A DNA stretch of 28,591 nucleotides from Candidatus Roizmanbacteria bacterium CG_4_9_14_0_8_um_filter_34_12 (GTDB lineage Bacteria; Patescibacteriota; Microgenomatia; UBA1406; GWC2-37-13): assembly GCA_002789465.1 (NCBI GenBank), contig PFTH01000062.1:1-28591 (forward strand), given 5' to 3'. Position 1 is the first letter of the stretch. Every line of letters starts with the position of its first letter. Of this stretch, positions 1 to 8,733 are shown one piece after another. The position numbers were made by a program, and so were the translations under genes. The notes below the pieces were generated by a model. It ran no database searches, was not told where the DNA came from, and saw only the letters and a program-made list of their open reading frames with translations.

Positions 1-431
1 ATGGAAAAGACATTAAAGAATGGGAAGAATGGTATATAAAAAAATATCCTGATGCTTTATCTATAGCCGCTATCAAAATTACAGAAATGATTAAAAATTT
101 GAAGGACTCAATAATAAAAATTAATAAAGAAATTATTAACGAGTGGTTAAAGGATTTGGTTATTGTCAAAACTTTTATTGGACTAAAATTTCAAGAAGCG
201 ATTCTTAAAAAGGGAGCAGAGATTGTTAAAAAAAATTATCGATTATCAAATCCATCAGAAGAGTCCAAAGGAATAGATGGATTTATTGGTGGAATTCCAG
301 TTAGTATTAAACCAATAACTTACAAAGCTAAAAAAGGACTAAATGAAGAGATAAATGCTGTAATAGTCTATTACGAAAAACTTAAAGATGGGATTGAGAT
401 TGATTTTTCGGAATTAGTTAAAAAAGAATAG
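1..431 (+). CDS. C-terminal part of a probable MjaI-family type II restriction endonuclease (5' end outside window)
   Basis: The reading frame is open from base 3 to the TAG at 429-431, with no stop before the internal ATG at 87. The visible 142 codons are therefore the end of a longer gene and the ATG at 87 is probably not the start. The upstream in-frame residues (EWEEWYIKKYP) read as normal protein. Later come a conserved-looking helix KTFIGLKFQEAIL and the string GIDGFIGGIPVSIKP. In the latter, Asp64 and Lys75 (numbered from the ATG at 87) are spaced like the D...xxK part of a PD-(D/E)XK nuclease core. From memory this resembles the end of MjaI-type endonucleases; I could not check by search. 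A partner methyltransferase would be expected upstream, outside the window. The gene converges on the PBP gene, with a 34-nt gap. Confidence 0.55.
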   Translation, partial: GKDIKEWEEWYIKKYPDALSIAAIKITEMIKNLKDSIIKINKEIINEWLKDLVIVKTFIGLKFQEAILKKGAEIVKKNYRLSNPSEESKGIDGFIGGIPVSIKPITYKAKKGLNEEINAVIVYYEKLKDGIEIDFSELVKKE

Positions 432-465
432 AGCGATTAACTGTATTTTTACATCTGCGTATTAC

Positions 466-2721
466 CTATGGAATCACGACTTGGGCAGTTTCGCCTTCAT
501 GACTACAATCAACGCAGTAGGTAGAATAAGCATCTTTGATAATTATCTTTTCCCGCATTTCAGTGTTAGAGTCTCCGGGTTTTGCAAGTTTGTCATTATC
601 CTTATTAATTAAAACAAATTGCTTTTCTGATGTTAAAGGTTTTGGTTCCGTGTCCTTAATAAAATATTCAAAACGTGATGGACAACTTTCGGTTCCGTCT
701 GACTTTTTTTCCATTAAACTGCCACTCACATAACAGATTTGTTTTCCGTAAACTGCTTCCGGTTTGATGGGCCAGAGATCCTGTTGATTTCGTAGAACGT
801 ATCTCATCATCCGGTTCCAGATTGGCGCAGCTCCGGTAACGCCGGAAGTTAAATAAGGGTTCATCGGTGAATTGTTATTGTTACCGACCCAAACAGTGAC
901 CATAAAATTCGGTGTATATCCAATGGTCCAGTTATCACGTTTATCATCAGTGGTTCCGGTTTTCACGGAAACGGCGTGTTTAGGAATTTCCAAATATGAT
1001 CCAGTCCCGAACGCGGCCGATCGAGCATTCGGATCAAGTAAAATATGGGAAATAATAAAGGCAGTTTCTTTTGAAATTGCCTTTATTCCCTGGATCGCCA
1101 AAAAACTTGGGTTAGTTAAAGGTTTCTCAACATTTAGAACAATATTGACATCTTTTGCTTGATAGAGTTTTTGGTTATTTCGATCTTCTATTTTCAAGAT
1201 TTCTGTTAGGGTTTTTGCAATTCCCCGATTAGCAAACGAAGAAAAAGCTTGACTCATTTCAACCATCGTAACTTCTCCACCACCAAGCGTTAGAGATAAA
1301 CCATAATTGCTTGAATTTTTAAATGATGTAATTGTAAATGCAGAAGAAGAAGCAACAAAATTCCTAACTCCATTAAGAGCCAACATTTTTACGGCGGGAA
1401 TATTGTATGAGTTACCTAAAGCAAAGCGCATCTGTACGGGTCCATGAAATTGACCGTCATAATTTACAGGGCAATAGGCTTTTGGTTGACCAACAGCGTT
1501 AAAACAAGTTGGGCTATCAAGAAAAACCGATCCTGCTGTAACCAAACGACGTTCTATTCCAACAGCATAATTTATCGGCTTAATCGATGATCCTGGTTGT
1601 CGAAGTGCAGTTGTAACATTAAAAGACCCTGAAGGAGATGCAAAATAGTCAACTGAGCCAATCATGGCAAGAATCTCTCCGGTTGATGGACGGGTAACCA
1701 AGATTGCTCCATTGGATACATTAAGTTCTTTGATTTTATTAAGCTCTTCGTTTAGAATCTTTTCTGCCTCTTCTTGAATATCAAGATCAAGAGTTGTAGT
1801 AACTTTTAACCCTCCTTCTTCCACCTGTCTGATTCCATACTTTTCTTCAAGTTGTGATTTAACATAAAAGACAAAGTGGGGGGCTTTGATATTGTTGGAT
1901 AATGGTTTATAAATCATAGGTTCTTTTAGATTTTCTTCATAAGTTTTTTTATCAATATATTTTTCCGCATACATTGCCTTTAATACTTCATTTCGACGAT
2001 TAATTGTTTTTTCCGGATTGGTATATGGTGAATAATAAGTTGGAGCTTGCGGTAGTCCGGCAAGAGTCGCTGCCTCAGAAATTGTTAATTGTTTGGCAGA
2101 TTTTCCATATAATTTTTTTGATGCTTCTTCAATGCCATAAATTTCTCCTCCATAAGGGACTTGATTTAAATACATTTCCAATATCTGATCTTTAGGAAAC
2201 TGTTTTTCAACTAAAATTGCCAAAACTATTTCTCTGATTTTTCTACGAATAGTTCGTTCTGGTGATAAAAGAGCAAGTTTAACCAGTTGTTGTGTTAAAG
2301 TTGATCCACCTTGTAAATTCTTTTTTAAAAGCGTATCTTTTGCCGCTCGCAGTATTCCACCAAAAAGCGAGACTCCTCCGTGATGATAAAAGTCTTTGTC
2401 TTCAATGGCGATTGTTGTTTGTGAAACATATTTTGGTAAATCTTTTATTTTTATTGGTGTTCGGTTCTCTTCACGATAGACTGCGTATAATAATTTTCCA
2501 CTACGATCATAAATATGAGACGATAATGGAGTGCTTTTAAAATCTTTTAAACTATTAGGTGAGGGAAGTTTGTAAAAAATGAAAAAATAACATCCTAAAA
2601 GGAACATTATAGTAATGAAAAGAATAATTATTATCCAATAATGAATGTAGTTTTTTTTAACAGTATGTTCGTCAATTTTTTCTGTAACTTCGATAGGCAG
2701 TTTTTCTAATTCAGTATTCAT
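466..2721 (-). CDS. Class A penicillin-binding protein (PBP1A-type bifunctional transglycosylase/transpeptidase)
   Basis: This 751-aa membrane enzyme polymerises lipid II into glycan strands and cross-links the peptides outside the cytoplasmic membrane. It has a short cytoplasmic N-terminus and one membrane anchor at about residues 28-50. The GT51 glycosyltransferase domain (about 70-250) shows the catalytic-Glu motif EDKDFYHHGG near 107 and GGSTLTQQ at 138-145. The transpeptidase domain carries all three penicillin-binding motifs: SxxK with Ser378 and Lys381, SYN at 438-440, and KTG at 587-589. Length and order are normal for class A PBPs. The C-terminal tail ends with a CxxC pair (YCVDC), a small oddity. 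The start codon overlaps the metG stop as ATGA (2718-2721), so the two genes are probably translationally coupled. Confidence 0.95.
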   Translation of the reverse strand: MNTELEKLPIEVTEKIDEHTVKKNYIHYWIIIILFITIMFLLGCYFFIFYKLPSPNSLKDFKSTPLSSHIYDRSGKLLYAVYREENRTPIKIKDLPKYVSQTTIAIEDKDFYHHGGVSLFGGILRAAKDTLLKKNLQGGSTLTQQLVKLALLSPERTIRRKIREIVLAILVEKQFPKDQILEMYLNQVPYGGEIYGIEEASKKLYGKSAKQLTISEAATLAGLPQAPTYYSPYTNPEKTINRRNEVLKAMYAEKYIDKKTYEENLKEPMIYKPLSNNIKAPHFVFYVKSQLEEKYGIRQVEEGGLKVTTTLDLDIQEEAEKILNEELNKIKELNVSNGAILVTRPSTGEILAMIGSVDYFASPSGSFNVTTALRQPGSSIKPINYAVGIERRLVTAGSVFLDSPTCFNAVGQPKAYCPVNYDGQFHGPVQMRFALGNSYNIPAVKMLALNGVRNFVASSSAFTITSFKNSSNYGLSLTLGGGEVTMVEMSQAFSSFANRGIAKTLTEILKIEDRNNQKLYQAKDVNIVLNVEKPLTNPSFLAIQGIKAISKETAFIISHILLDPNARSAAFGTGSYLEIPKHAVSVKTGTTDDKRDNWTIGYTPNFMVTVWVGNNNNSPMNPYLTSGVTGAAPIWNRMMRYVLRNQQDLWPIKPEAVYGKQICYVSGSLMEKKSDGTESCPSRFEYFIKDTEPKPLTSEKQFVLINKDNDKLAKPGDSNTEMREKIIIKDAYSTYCVDCSHEGETAQVVIP

Positions 2722-4154
2722 TTCAATCGAGGGAATAAAGGTTGAATTTTTAAAATTTTATTTTGTGTTGCTTGAATAATTTTTTCTGCAGTTTCTGGTA
2801 AAAAAGGTAACAACTGGTGACCAATTAAATTTAGGGTTTGAACTTGCGATATCAGAAAAGTTTTTCTTTCATTCGCCTGTTTGCTCCAAGGGGTGAAGTC
2901 ATTAATTTCTTTATTAAGCGATCTAATATTTGTCCAGATTGATTCTAGAACTAAATTAAATTCATAATTATCAAAATGTTTTTTTAAATTTTTTGGATAA
3001 ATCTGACTTATCACTAAATTTGTTTTATCAATAGATAAGTTGTCTTTTTGAGCTAATGTAGTGATTCTACTTAATAAATTTCCAAGTTCATTAGCTAGAT
3101 CTGAACTATAAACCTCGTTCATTCTTTTTTCCGAATAGTCACCGTCAGAATATGGTGAAATTTCTCGAAGAAAATAATAGCGAACAGCGTCAGTTCCGTA
3201 TTTTTTTATTAAACTAAAAGGATCAATGATATTTCCAATAGTTTTACTCATTTTTTGACCGTTAACTGTGAGATAGTCGTGGACAAATAATGATTGAGGT
3301 AATTTTAATTTGGCAGAAAGAAGAAATGCCGGCCAGTAAACTGCATGAAAACGAACGATACCCTTTCCAATCACATGAATTTTTGCCGGCCACCATTCTT
3401 TATACAACTTATCATCCCAACCAAAGCCAATACCAGATTGATAGATATTTAAAGCGTCAAACCAAACATAAATTTTTTGAGTGGAATCATTTGGGACAGG
3501 AACACCCCAATTTCGCGCTCTTTCATTTAAGCGGGAAATACTAATATCACGAAGTGGTTGTTTTAAAAAGCCCAAAACCTCATTTTTTCTTTTTTCAGGG
3601 TAAATTTTAAGTGAGTCAGATTGAATTAAATCAATTAATTTATTTTGATATTTAGATAAACGAAAAAAATAATTAGTCTCAATAACTTTTTCTAGTTGTC
3701 GACCAGGGTGCTCATGACACTCGCCGTTTTCTCCGAGCTCCTCTTTTGTATAAAAAGTTTCACACCCAACACAGTAAAGTCCCTCGTAATCTTTTTTATA
3801 AATATCATCATTTTCGTTACATAACCGCCAAAGTCGTTGACTAGATATAAAATGATGCTTTTGGTCGCTGCCTTTTTGAAAAATATCAAACTTGACATTT
3901 AAAGATTCTGCTAATTGTTGAAATTCTTTTGCATGTTCATCAATAAATTTTTGTAGATTAATTTTAGATTTGTCTGCTGCCTGAACGTTTTTAATGGCAT
4001 TTTCATCACTTCCACACAATAAAAGAACTTTATTTTCTAATAAGCGATAATATCGTGCAATTGTATCAGATTGAATAAATTCAAGAGCATGTCCAACATG
4101 AGGAGACGCATTAACGTAAGGAATCGAATTTGTAATTAACAAATTTTTGTTCAT
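2718..4154 (-). CDS. metG: Methionyl-tRNA synthetase
   Basis: This 478-aa cytoplasmic class I aminoacyl-tRNA synthetase charges tRNA-Met and initiator tRNA with methionine. The HIGH-type signature is HVGH at 19-22 and the KMSKS-type loop is KMSKT at 301-305. A knuckle at 128-149 provides Cys128, Cys131, Cys146 and His149 as likely zinc ligands. The methionine-pocket region (YVWFDALNIY, about 229-238) and the C-terminal helical anticodon-binding domain are present. The protein ends without the EMAPII-like dimerisation domain found in long MetRS forms, so it is the short form. It lies 6 nt after the small membrane-protein gene and overlaps the PBP gene by 4 nt, which suggests one minus-strand transcription unit. 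Confidence 0.95.
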   Translation of the reverse strand: MNKNLLITNSIPYVNASPHVGHALEFIQSDTIARYYRLLENKVLLLCGSDENAIKNVQAADKSKINLQKFIDEHAKEFQQLAESLNVKFDIFQKGSDQKHHFISSQRLWRLCNENDDIYKKDYEGLYCVGCETFYTKEELGENGECHEHPGRQLEKVIETNYFFRLSKYQNKLIDLIQSDSLKIYPEKRKNEVLGFLKQPLRDISISRLNERARNWGVPVPNDSTQKIYVWFDALNIYQSGIGFGWDDKLYKEWWPAKIHVIGKGIVRFHAVYWPAFLLSAKLKLPQSLFVHDYLTVNGQKMSKTIGNIIDPFSLIKKYGTDAVRYYFLREISPYSDGDYSEKRMNEVYSSDLANELGNLLSRITTLAQKDNLSIDKTNLVISQIYPKNLKKHFDNYEFNLVLESIWTNIRSLNKEINDFTPWSKQANERKTFLISQVQTLNLIGHQLLPFLPETAEKIIQATQNKILKIQPLFPRLK

Positions 4155-4160
4155 ATCTTT

Positions 4161-4457
4161 TTATTTTATCACAGTTGCCAGGGTAATTAGTAAGGATGCG
4201 AGCAATAGAGCATTAATTAAATTAAATCCGATCGTTGCATTCAGTGTAAAAAAAATCAGTAAAAAAACCGTTAATAATCTAACGAATTTTCGAGGTAAGA
4301 ATAATGACGATATTAAATATACTATTAATAATAGTAGGGCAATTACAATCAAGATTTTCCACCAAATATCAGGTGGGGTAACCCAGATAAAAACAGCAAA
4401 AAATCCAGCTGCTACTACTGTGATAAATAGTTTTTTTATTAAGGTCTTTTTATGCAT
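4161..4457 (-). CDS. Small hypothetical multi-spanning membrane protein
   Basis: This is a 98-aa, strongly hydrophobic protein that I do not recognise. It begins with a basic stretch (MHKKTLIKK) followed by three or four predicted membrane helices: about 9-29, 34-55 (WWKILIVIALLLLIVYL), and a long hydrophobic C-terminal run at about 62-97 that could form two. A PPDIWW motif sits at the first loop. I chose the ATG at 4457; the frame also has a TTG at 4463 that would add two residues, but ATG is preferred. It stops 6 nt before metG and is probably co-transcribed with it. The upstream side abuts the palindromic element at 4469-4588. An antisense ORF of similar length exists but looks like a shadow. 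Confidence 0.6.
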   Translation of the reverse strand: MHKKTLIKKLFITVVAAGFFAVFIWVTPPDIWWKILIVIALLLLIVYLISSLFLPRKFVRLLTVFLLIFFTLNATIGFNLINALLLASLLITLATVIK

Positions 4458-4468
4458 ATGCAAAACAA

Positions 4469-4588
4469 TGTCATTGCGAACCCGAGCATAGTCGAGGGTG
4501 AAGCAATCCCGTTAATATAAGACGTCTTATTGGTATCGAGATTGCCACGTCGTCCCGACGGAAACGTCGAGACTTCCTCGCAATGACA
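4469..4588. repeat. REP-like nested palindromic element
   Basis: The element is bounded by a perfect 11-bp inverted repeat, TGTCATTGCGA at 4469-4479 and TCGCAATGACA at 4578-4588. Inside it lie a second inverted pair, GCAATC (4503-4508) and GATTGC (4540-4545), and a central perfect 14-bp palindrome, ATAAGACGTCTTAT (4517-4530). It is more GC-rich than its surroundings. Elements starting with CATTGCGA and containing GAAGCAATC are, from memory, common intergenic repeats in CPR and some other genomes. It sits between the divergent small membrane-protein gene and rpsO and could form a long folded RNA or cruciform. No transposase is encoded. A second copy was not found in this window. Confidence 0.75.
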
Positions 4589-4651
4589 TAATCTCTATAA
4601 ATTGATAATTGCGAAAATTTTGGTTTTGAACAATAGATAACAAACATGCTG

Positions 4652-4680
4652 TTGCAAGTTTAATTATTTTCAATTATAAT
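4652..4680 (+). promoter_or_regulatory. Promoter of rpsO-pnp, predicted leaderless
   Basis: A -35 box TTGCAA (4652-4657) and a perfect -10 box TATAAT (4675-4680) are separated by 17 nt. Only 9 nt lie between the -10 box and the rpsO ATG at 4690, so transcription should start at or within about 3 nt of the start codon. There is no room for a Shine-Dalgarno sequence or an S15-binding leader. Confidence 0.75.
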
Positions 4681-4689
4681 CTGGAAGAT

Positions 4690-5070
4690 ATGACAAAACC
4701 ATCAGAAAAAAAAATTGAAAAGAAACTTGAAAAAAAGATAGAGGTAAAAGTTGAAAAGGTAGAAAAAATTAAAGAAGTAAAAGTTATTGATACCGGTACT
4801 AAAACCCAGCTACCTGAAAATAAGCAAAAGATAATTGACGAATACGCACAAAAAAAGGGTGATACTGGATCTCCAGAGGTGCAAGTTGCACTTCTAAGTT
4901 ATAAAATTCAGAATTTAGCTGCGCATTTGGAAATCAACAAAAAAGACAATCATTCAAGACGCGGGTTATTAAAGGTTATTGCAAAAAGACGCAGAATCAT
5001 TAATTATTTACAGAGACTTAACGTTAAACGTTATAAAGTATTAATCAATAAATTGGGATTAAAAAAATAA
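4690..5070 (+). CDS. rpsO: 30S ribosomal protein S15 with charged N-terminal extension
   Basis: This 126-aa protein contains the whole S15 fold from about residue 41 to the end. The signature runs GDTGSPEVQVALL (57-69), then IQNLAAHLE and DNHSRRGLL (86-94). S15 binds the central domain of 16S rRNA and nucleates platform assembly. Typical S15 is about 89 aa; here about 40 extra residues precede it, dominated by Lys, Glu, Val and Ile (for example KKIEKKLEKKIEVKVEKVEK). The extension looks like an alternating charged helix. The ATG at 4690 is supported by the promoter 9 nt upstream, which makes a shorter internal start less likely. pnp follows after 22 nt, the classical rpsO-pnp order. Confidence 0.95.
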   Translation: MTKPSEKKIEKKLEKKIEVKVEKVEKIKEVKVIDTGTKTQLPENKQKIIDEYAQKKGDTGSPEVQVALLSYKIQNLAAHLEINKKDNHSRRGLLKVIAKRRRIINYLQRLNVKRYKVLINKLGLKK

Positions 5071-5092
5071 AATCATAATCCTTTCTTAGAAA

Positions 5093-7183
5093 ATGACAAA
5101 ATTTGAAACCTCCATTGAGATTGATGGAAAAAAATTAGTTCTTCAGTTTGGGAAATTAGCACAAGCAGTTGACTCGTCAGTATATGCATGTTTAGGAGAT
5201 ACTGCAGTTCTTGTAACAGTTGCAGTTGGACCTGAAAATCCAAATATTGACTATTTTCCATTATCTGTTGATTATGTTGAAAAATTATACGCTGGTGGCT
5301 TAATCAAGGGATCAAGATGGGTTAAACGAGAAGGTCGTCCTTCAGACGAGGCAGTTTTGATTGGTCGTTTAATCGATCGTTCAATTCGTCCGCTTTTTCC
5401 TAAATCATACAAAAAACAAGTTCAAGTAATTATTACCCTATTATCAGTGGACGATGAAAATGATCCGGAAGTTGTGGCTGCGATAGCAACATCTGCTGCA
5501 GTGGCTGCTTCAAGTATTCCTTGGGATGGTCCAATTAGTACAGTTAAGATCGGATATATCCCTTCTTTGGAGAGTTCAAAAGGAACACTTATATTAAATC
5601 CTTCAGAAAAAGAACAGGAATATTCAGCCCTTGAATTGGTTATGTCCTCAACCACTGATAAAGTTTTAATGATTGAAACAAAAGCCAATGCATTACCAGA
5701 TCAAATAATTCAAGAAGGAATTGAAATGGCAAAAAAAGAAAACGCAAAAATTATAGATTTCATTAATAGCTTAGTCAAAAAAGTTGGTAAAGTAAAAATT
5801 CATGCAGCAGAAAAAGCAGCAACGGAAGAATTAAATGAAATCATTAAAAATAAATATACCAAAGGGCTTGAGCAAGCAATAAAACTCGCTGCTTCAACCG
5901 CTGGAAGCAATAGCATCGGTTTAACAGAAATTATTGATGCAATTTATGAAGAAGTTGATGGTAAATTTGATAAAAAACAAATTAACGCTGCGATTGAAAA
6001 GTTTAATTACGCAAAAATTAAAAAAGATATTCTTGAAAAAAAACAACGACCTGATGGAAGAAAAGTTGATGAAGTAAGAAAACTTTCAATTGAAGTTGGC
6101 TTTATACCAAGAACGCACGGATCCGCACTTTTTCAACGTGGCGAAACTCAAGTTTTATCTATTGTAACTCTTGGGTCAACGGCACTTGAACAATTAATCG
6201 AAGGTCCTGAAGGAAAAGAAGCAAAAAGGTATATTCATCATTATTCGGATGGACCTTATTCATATGGTCAGGTTGGACGAATGTTTGGGCCAAGTCGACG
6301 TGCTATTGGTCATGGAGCCTTGGCGGAAAAAGCCGTCGAACCAATTTTACCGTCAAATGAAGCTTTTCCATATGCAATTCGCGTCGTCTCAGAAATTTTG
6401 GCGGAAAACGGATCTTCTTCTATGGGCTCAGTTTGCGGATCATCACTTGCTTTAATGGATGCAGGAGTTCCACTTAAAAAGGCAGTTGCAGGTGTTGCAA
6501 TGGGTATTGTTACAAAATCTGATGGTGAATATGTAATTTTAACTGACATTGTTGGATTGGAAGATTTTTCCGGTGAAATGGATTTTAAAATTGCAGGAAC
6601 TGTTGATGGAATAACTGCAATTCAATTGGATGTGAAAAATAAAGGACTGACAAGTAAAATGATTAACGATATCTTCAAACAAGCAAAAATCGCAAGACTA
6701 CATATATTAAATGAAATGAATAAAGTGATTGGTGAATCTAAAAAAGAAGTATCACAATTTGCGCCAAAGGTTGTGGTTTTAACTCCTCCACCGGATAAAA
6801 TCGGAGAAATTATCGGTCCGGGCGGAAAAAATATTCGTGCTCTTATTGCAAAAACCCAAACAGAAATTAATGTTGGCGATGATGGAAAAGTAACAGTGAG
6901 CGGTCTTGATCGTGCAAAGGTTGACGAGGCAGCCAAAGCAATTAGTGATATCACCCGGGAAATTCAAGTAGGGGAGACTTTTACCGGTCCAGTTGTTCGT
7001 ATTCTTCCTTTTGGTGCTTTTATTGAACTGACACCTGGAAAAGACGGATTAGTTCATGTTTCAAAAATGGGACCAGGTTTCATCCGTGATCCTGGACAGG
7101 TGGTAAAAATCGGACAAATTGTTACAGTCAAAGTGGTCCAAATTGACAATCAGGGACGGATAAATCTTCAGCTGGTGAAGTAA
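5093..7183 (+). CDS. pnp: Polyribonucleotide nucleotidyltransferase (PNPase)
   Basis: This 696-aa 3'-5' phosphorolytic exoribonuclease releases nucleoside diphosphates in mRNA decay and normally forms a trimer. Domain order is normal. The first RNase PH domain is at about 1-210 (DTAVLVTVAV; GRLIDRSIRPLFP) and is followed by an all-helical linker. The second RNase PH domain is at about 310-545 (RPDGRKVDEVR; GRMFGPSRRAIGHGALAEKA; SSMGSVCGSSLALMDAGVP). The KH domain is at about 555-615 with its GxxG loop (IIGPGGKNI), and the S1 domain is at about 623-694 (GPVVRILPFGAFIEL). It ends directly after S1, without the acidic tail of some homologues. It follows rpsO and probably shares its promoter; no Shine-Dalgarno sequence is seen. 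It converges on the next gene, and the T-rich gap 7184-7302 has no convincing terminator. Confidence 0.97.
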   Translation: MTKFETSIEIDGKKLVLQFGKLAQAVDSSVYACLGDTAVLVTVAVGPENPNIDYFPLSVDYVEKLYAGGLIKGSRWVKREGRPSDEAVLIGRLIDRSIRPLFPKSYKKQVQVIITLLSVDDENDPEVVAAIATSAAVAASSIPWDGPISTVKIGYIPSLESSKGTLILNPSEKEQEYSALELVMSSTTDKVLMIETKANALPDQIIQEGIEMAKKENAKIIDFINSLVKKVGKVKIHAAEKAATEELNEIIKNKYTKGLEQAIKLAASTAGSNSIGLTEIIDAIYEEVDGKFDKKQINAAIEKFNYAKIKKDILEKKQRPDGRKVDEVRKLSIEVGFIPRTHGSALFQRGETQVLSIVTLGSTALEQLIEGPEGKEAKRYIHHYSDGPYSYGQVGRMFGPSRRAIGHGALAEKAVEPILPSNEAFPYAIRVVSEILAENGSSSMGSVCGSSLALMDAGVPLKKAVAGVAMGIVTKSDGEYVILTDIVGLEDFSGEMDFKIAGTVDGITAIQLDVKNKGLTSKMINDIFKQAKIARLHILNEMNKVIGESKKEVSQFAPKVVVLTPPPDKIGEIIGPGGKNIRALIAKTQTEINVGDDGKVTVSGLDRAKVDEAAKAISDITREIQVGETFTGPVVRILPFGAFIELTPGKDGLVHVSKMGPGFIRDPGQVVKIGQIVTVKVVQIDNQGRINLQLVK

Positions 7184-7302
7184 CTCTTTTTATTAAATTA
7201 CATTTTTTATTTAAACATTCTTTTTTTTGGCTTAATCTCTTTTTCTCGTTTCACGCTAAAATGATCTGGCTTCCATCGTCATATTGAGTTAATGATTACG
7301 AA

Positions 7303-8733
7303 TTAAATTTTTCTAACAAGGCCTTCATAGGCATTGATTTCAATAAGGTCACCGTCTTGAAAAACTTTTGTTGCGATTTCTGTTCCAACAATGCACGGAA
7401 TTCCAAATTCTCGTGATATTATCGCTGCATGACATAAAATACCACCAAAATCAGTGATTATTCCAGCTGATTTCATTAATGCTGGAACCAGATCTGGTCT
7501 TGTCATCGGCGAGATAATAATATCGCCACGATCAACTTTAGGAATATCTTCAATATCAAACACGAGTTTTGCTTTACCAGAAGCTCTTCCTCTGTTTGCA
7601 ATTGTACCTTTAACCTGATTTATTAACACCTTATTTGTTATTGTTTTTTTTATTTGTTTTCCAGAGAGCAGCAAAAATTTATTATTTTCGAGAATAAGTG
7701 CATAATTATTTATTCGTTCATCAATTTGTTTTTTCTTAATTCGTGATCTTTCTTTGATAAGGCTAATTATTTCATCTCCTGTTAAATAGACTAATTCGTT
7801 TATTGAAAAATTAAATCTTTTTGCTATTTCATTAAAAAGATTGTTGACGTTATAATGAGCAATAAAGAAAATGTCTAATCGATAAGTTTGGAGATATAAC
7901 ATTTCTCTTGCGATCTTTATAAGATTAACAATTATTTTTGATTTTGAAATCATTTTATAAGTATTGATAAAATTCAGTAGAGAATCTGATTTTATTTTGT
8001 AAATTTGTACTAATTTTTTTTTTGGATTTTCTATAATTATATTGTTAAGTCTTTGTTCAACTGAGTTTTTATTTTGATATTTACCTAGATATGCAACTAC
8101 AGAAGTCCAGGCAAAACCATCGATAAAATTATGGATATCACGATAAGGATTATAATTGGAATCAGACTGTATTTTTATTGCAATTTTTATCAGAGTTTCG
8201 TTTTCTTGGACAAAAAAACTTTTCTTAATAGGAATAACCAATTTACTTATTAATAAATCCTGTTCTTGTTTATTTGTAATATTTAAACGAGTTTCTAATT
8301 TCTTAGTAATCTCTTTTTTTAAAATACTATCAATTACTAATATTGTATTTAAAAATGGCATAAAATCTAAAACTGATTTTTGATATTTAAGATAAAGATC
8401 CAATATTTCTTGGTTGGTAAAATCGGATAAATTTGTTAATTTCTTTATTTCAGTTGAAGTATTCAGTAATTTTTTTGAATATTGATAGCAAGATTTAATA
8501 AAACTTTCTAAGTAGTATTTTTCTTTATTAATTTTTCCTTTTAATAAGATTTCTAAATGGATAAATTCGTTTAAATCAATACTAATTTCATTATCAACGA
8601 TTTTTTGATTTTCTAAACCAAAACCCAGTTTAAGTGAGTTTTTATAGTATTTTTCCCGATGCCCTTCAAAGACGTACCATTGAAATAATAAAGAAGCTTT
8701 TGTTTTTACTACAGCTTGCCACTTGATACTCAT
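7303..8733 (-). CDS. PEP-utilising mobile (phosphohistidine) domain protein without ATP-grasp domain
   Basis: This 476-aa protein ends in the swivelling phosphohistidine domain of PEP synthase, PPDK and rifampin-phosphotransferase relatives, at about residues 375-476. Visible are VKGTIANRGRASGKAKLV, GDIIISPMTRPDLVPALMKSAGIITDFGG, and the catalytic-type string GGILCHAAI with His435, then SREFGIPCIVGT. The N-terminal ~370 residues are lysine- and isoleucine-rich, mostly helical and not recognised. They contain neither the ATP-grasp domain that would phosphorylate the histidine nor a PEP-binding barrel. The protein may relay phosphate with a separately encoded partner or may have a different role; the substrate cannot be read from sequence. 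It is a single gene transcribed away from the RM island. A TAAAAT box lies 10 nt upstream of its ATG (8744-8749, minus strand). Confidence 0.8.
   Translation of the reverse strand: MSIKWQAVVKTKASLLFQWYVFEGHREKYYKNSLKLGFGLENQKIVDNEISIDLNEFIHLEILLKGKINKEKYYLESFIKSCYQYSKKLLNTSTEIKKLTNLSDFTNQEILDLYLKYQKSVLDFMPFLNTILVIDSILKKEITKKLETRLNITNKQEQDLLISKLVIPIKKSFFVQENETLIKIAIKIQSDSNYNPYRDIHNFIDGFAWTSVVAYLGKYQNKNSVEQRLNNIIIENPKKKLVQIYKIKSDSLLNFINTYKMISKSKIIVNLIKIAREMLYLQTYRLDIFFIAHYNVNNLFNEIAKRFNFSINELVYLTGDEIISLIKERSRIKKKQIDERINNYALILENNKFLLLSGKQIKKTITNKVLINQVKGTIANRGRASGKAKLVFDIEDIPKVDRGDIIISPMTRPDLVPALMKSAGIITDFGGILCHAAIISREFGIPCIVGTEIATKVFQDGDLIEINAYEGLVRKI

Noticed and set aside
4147..4491. 114-codon plus-strand ORF antisense to the small membrane protein
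   Set aside because: It covers the metG start and the REP-like element and has no promoter or recognisable motif. The minus-strand frame gives a coherent membrane protein.
7184..7230. T-rich gap after pnp as an intrinsic terminator
   Set aside because: The only stem (TTAAAT/ATTTAA) is six A-T pairs and lies 6 nt from the T-run, too weak to call.
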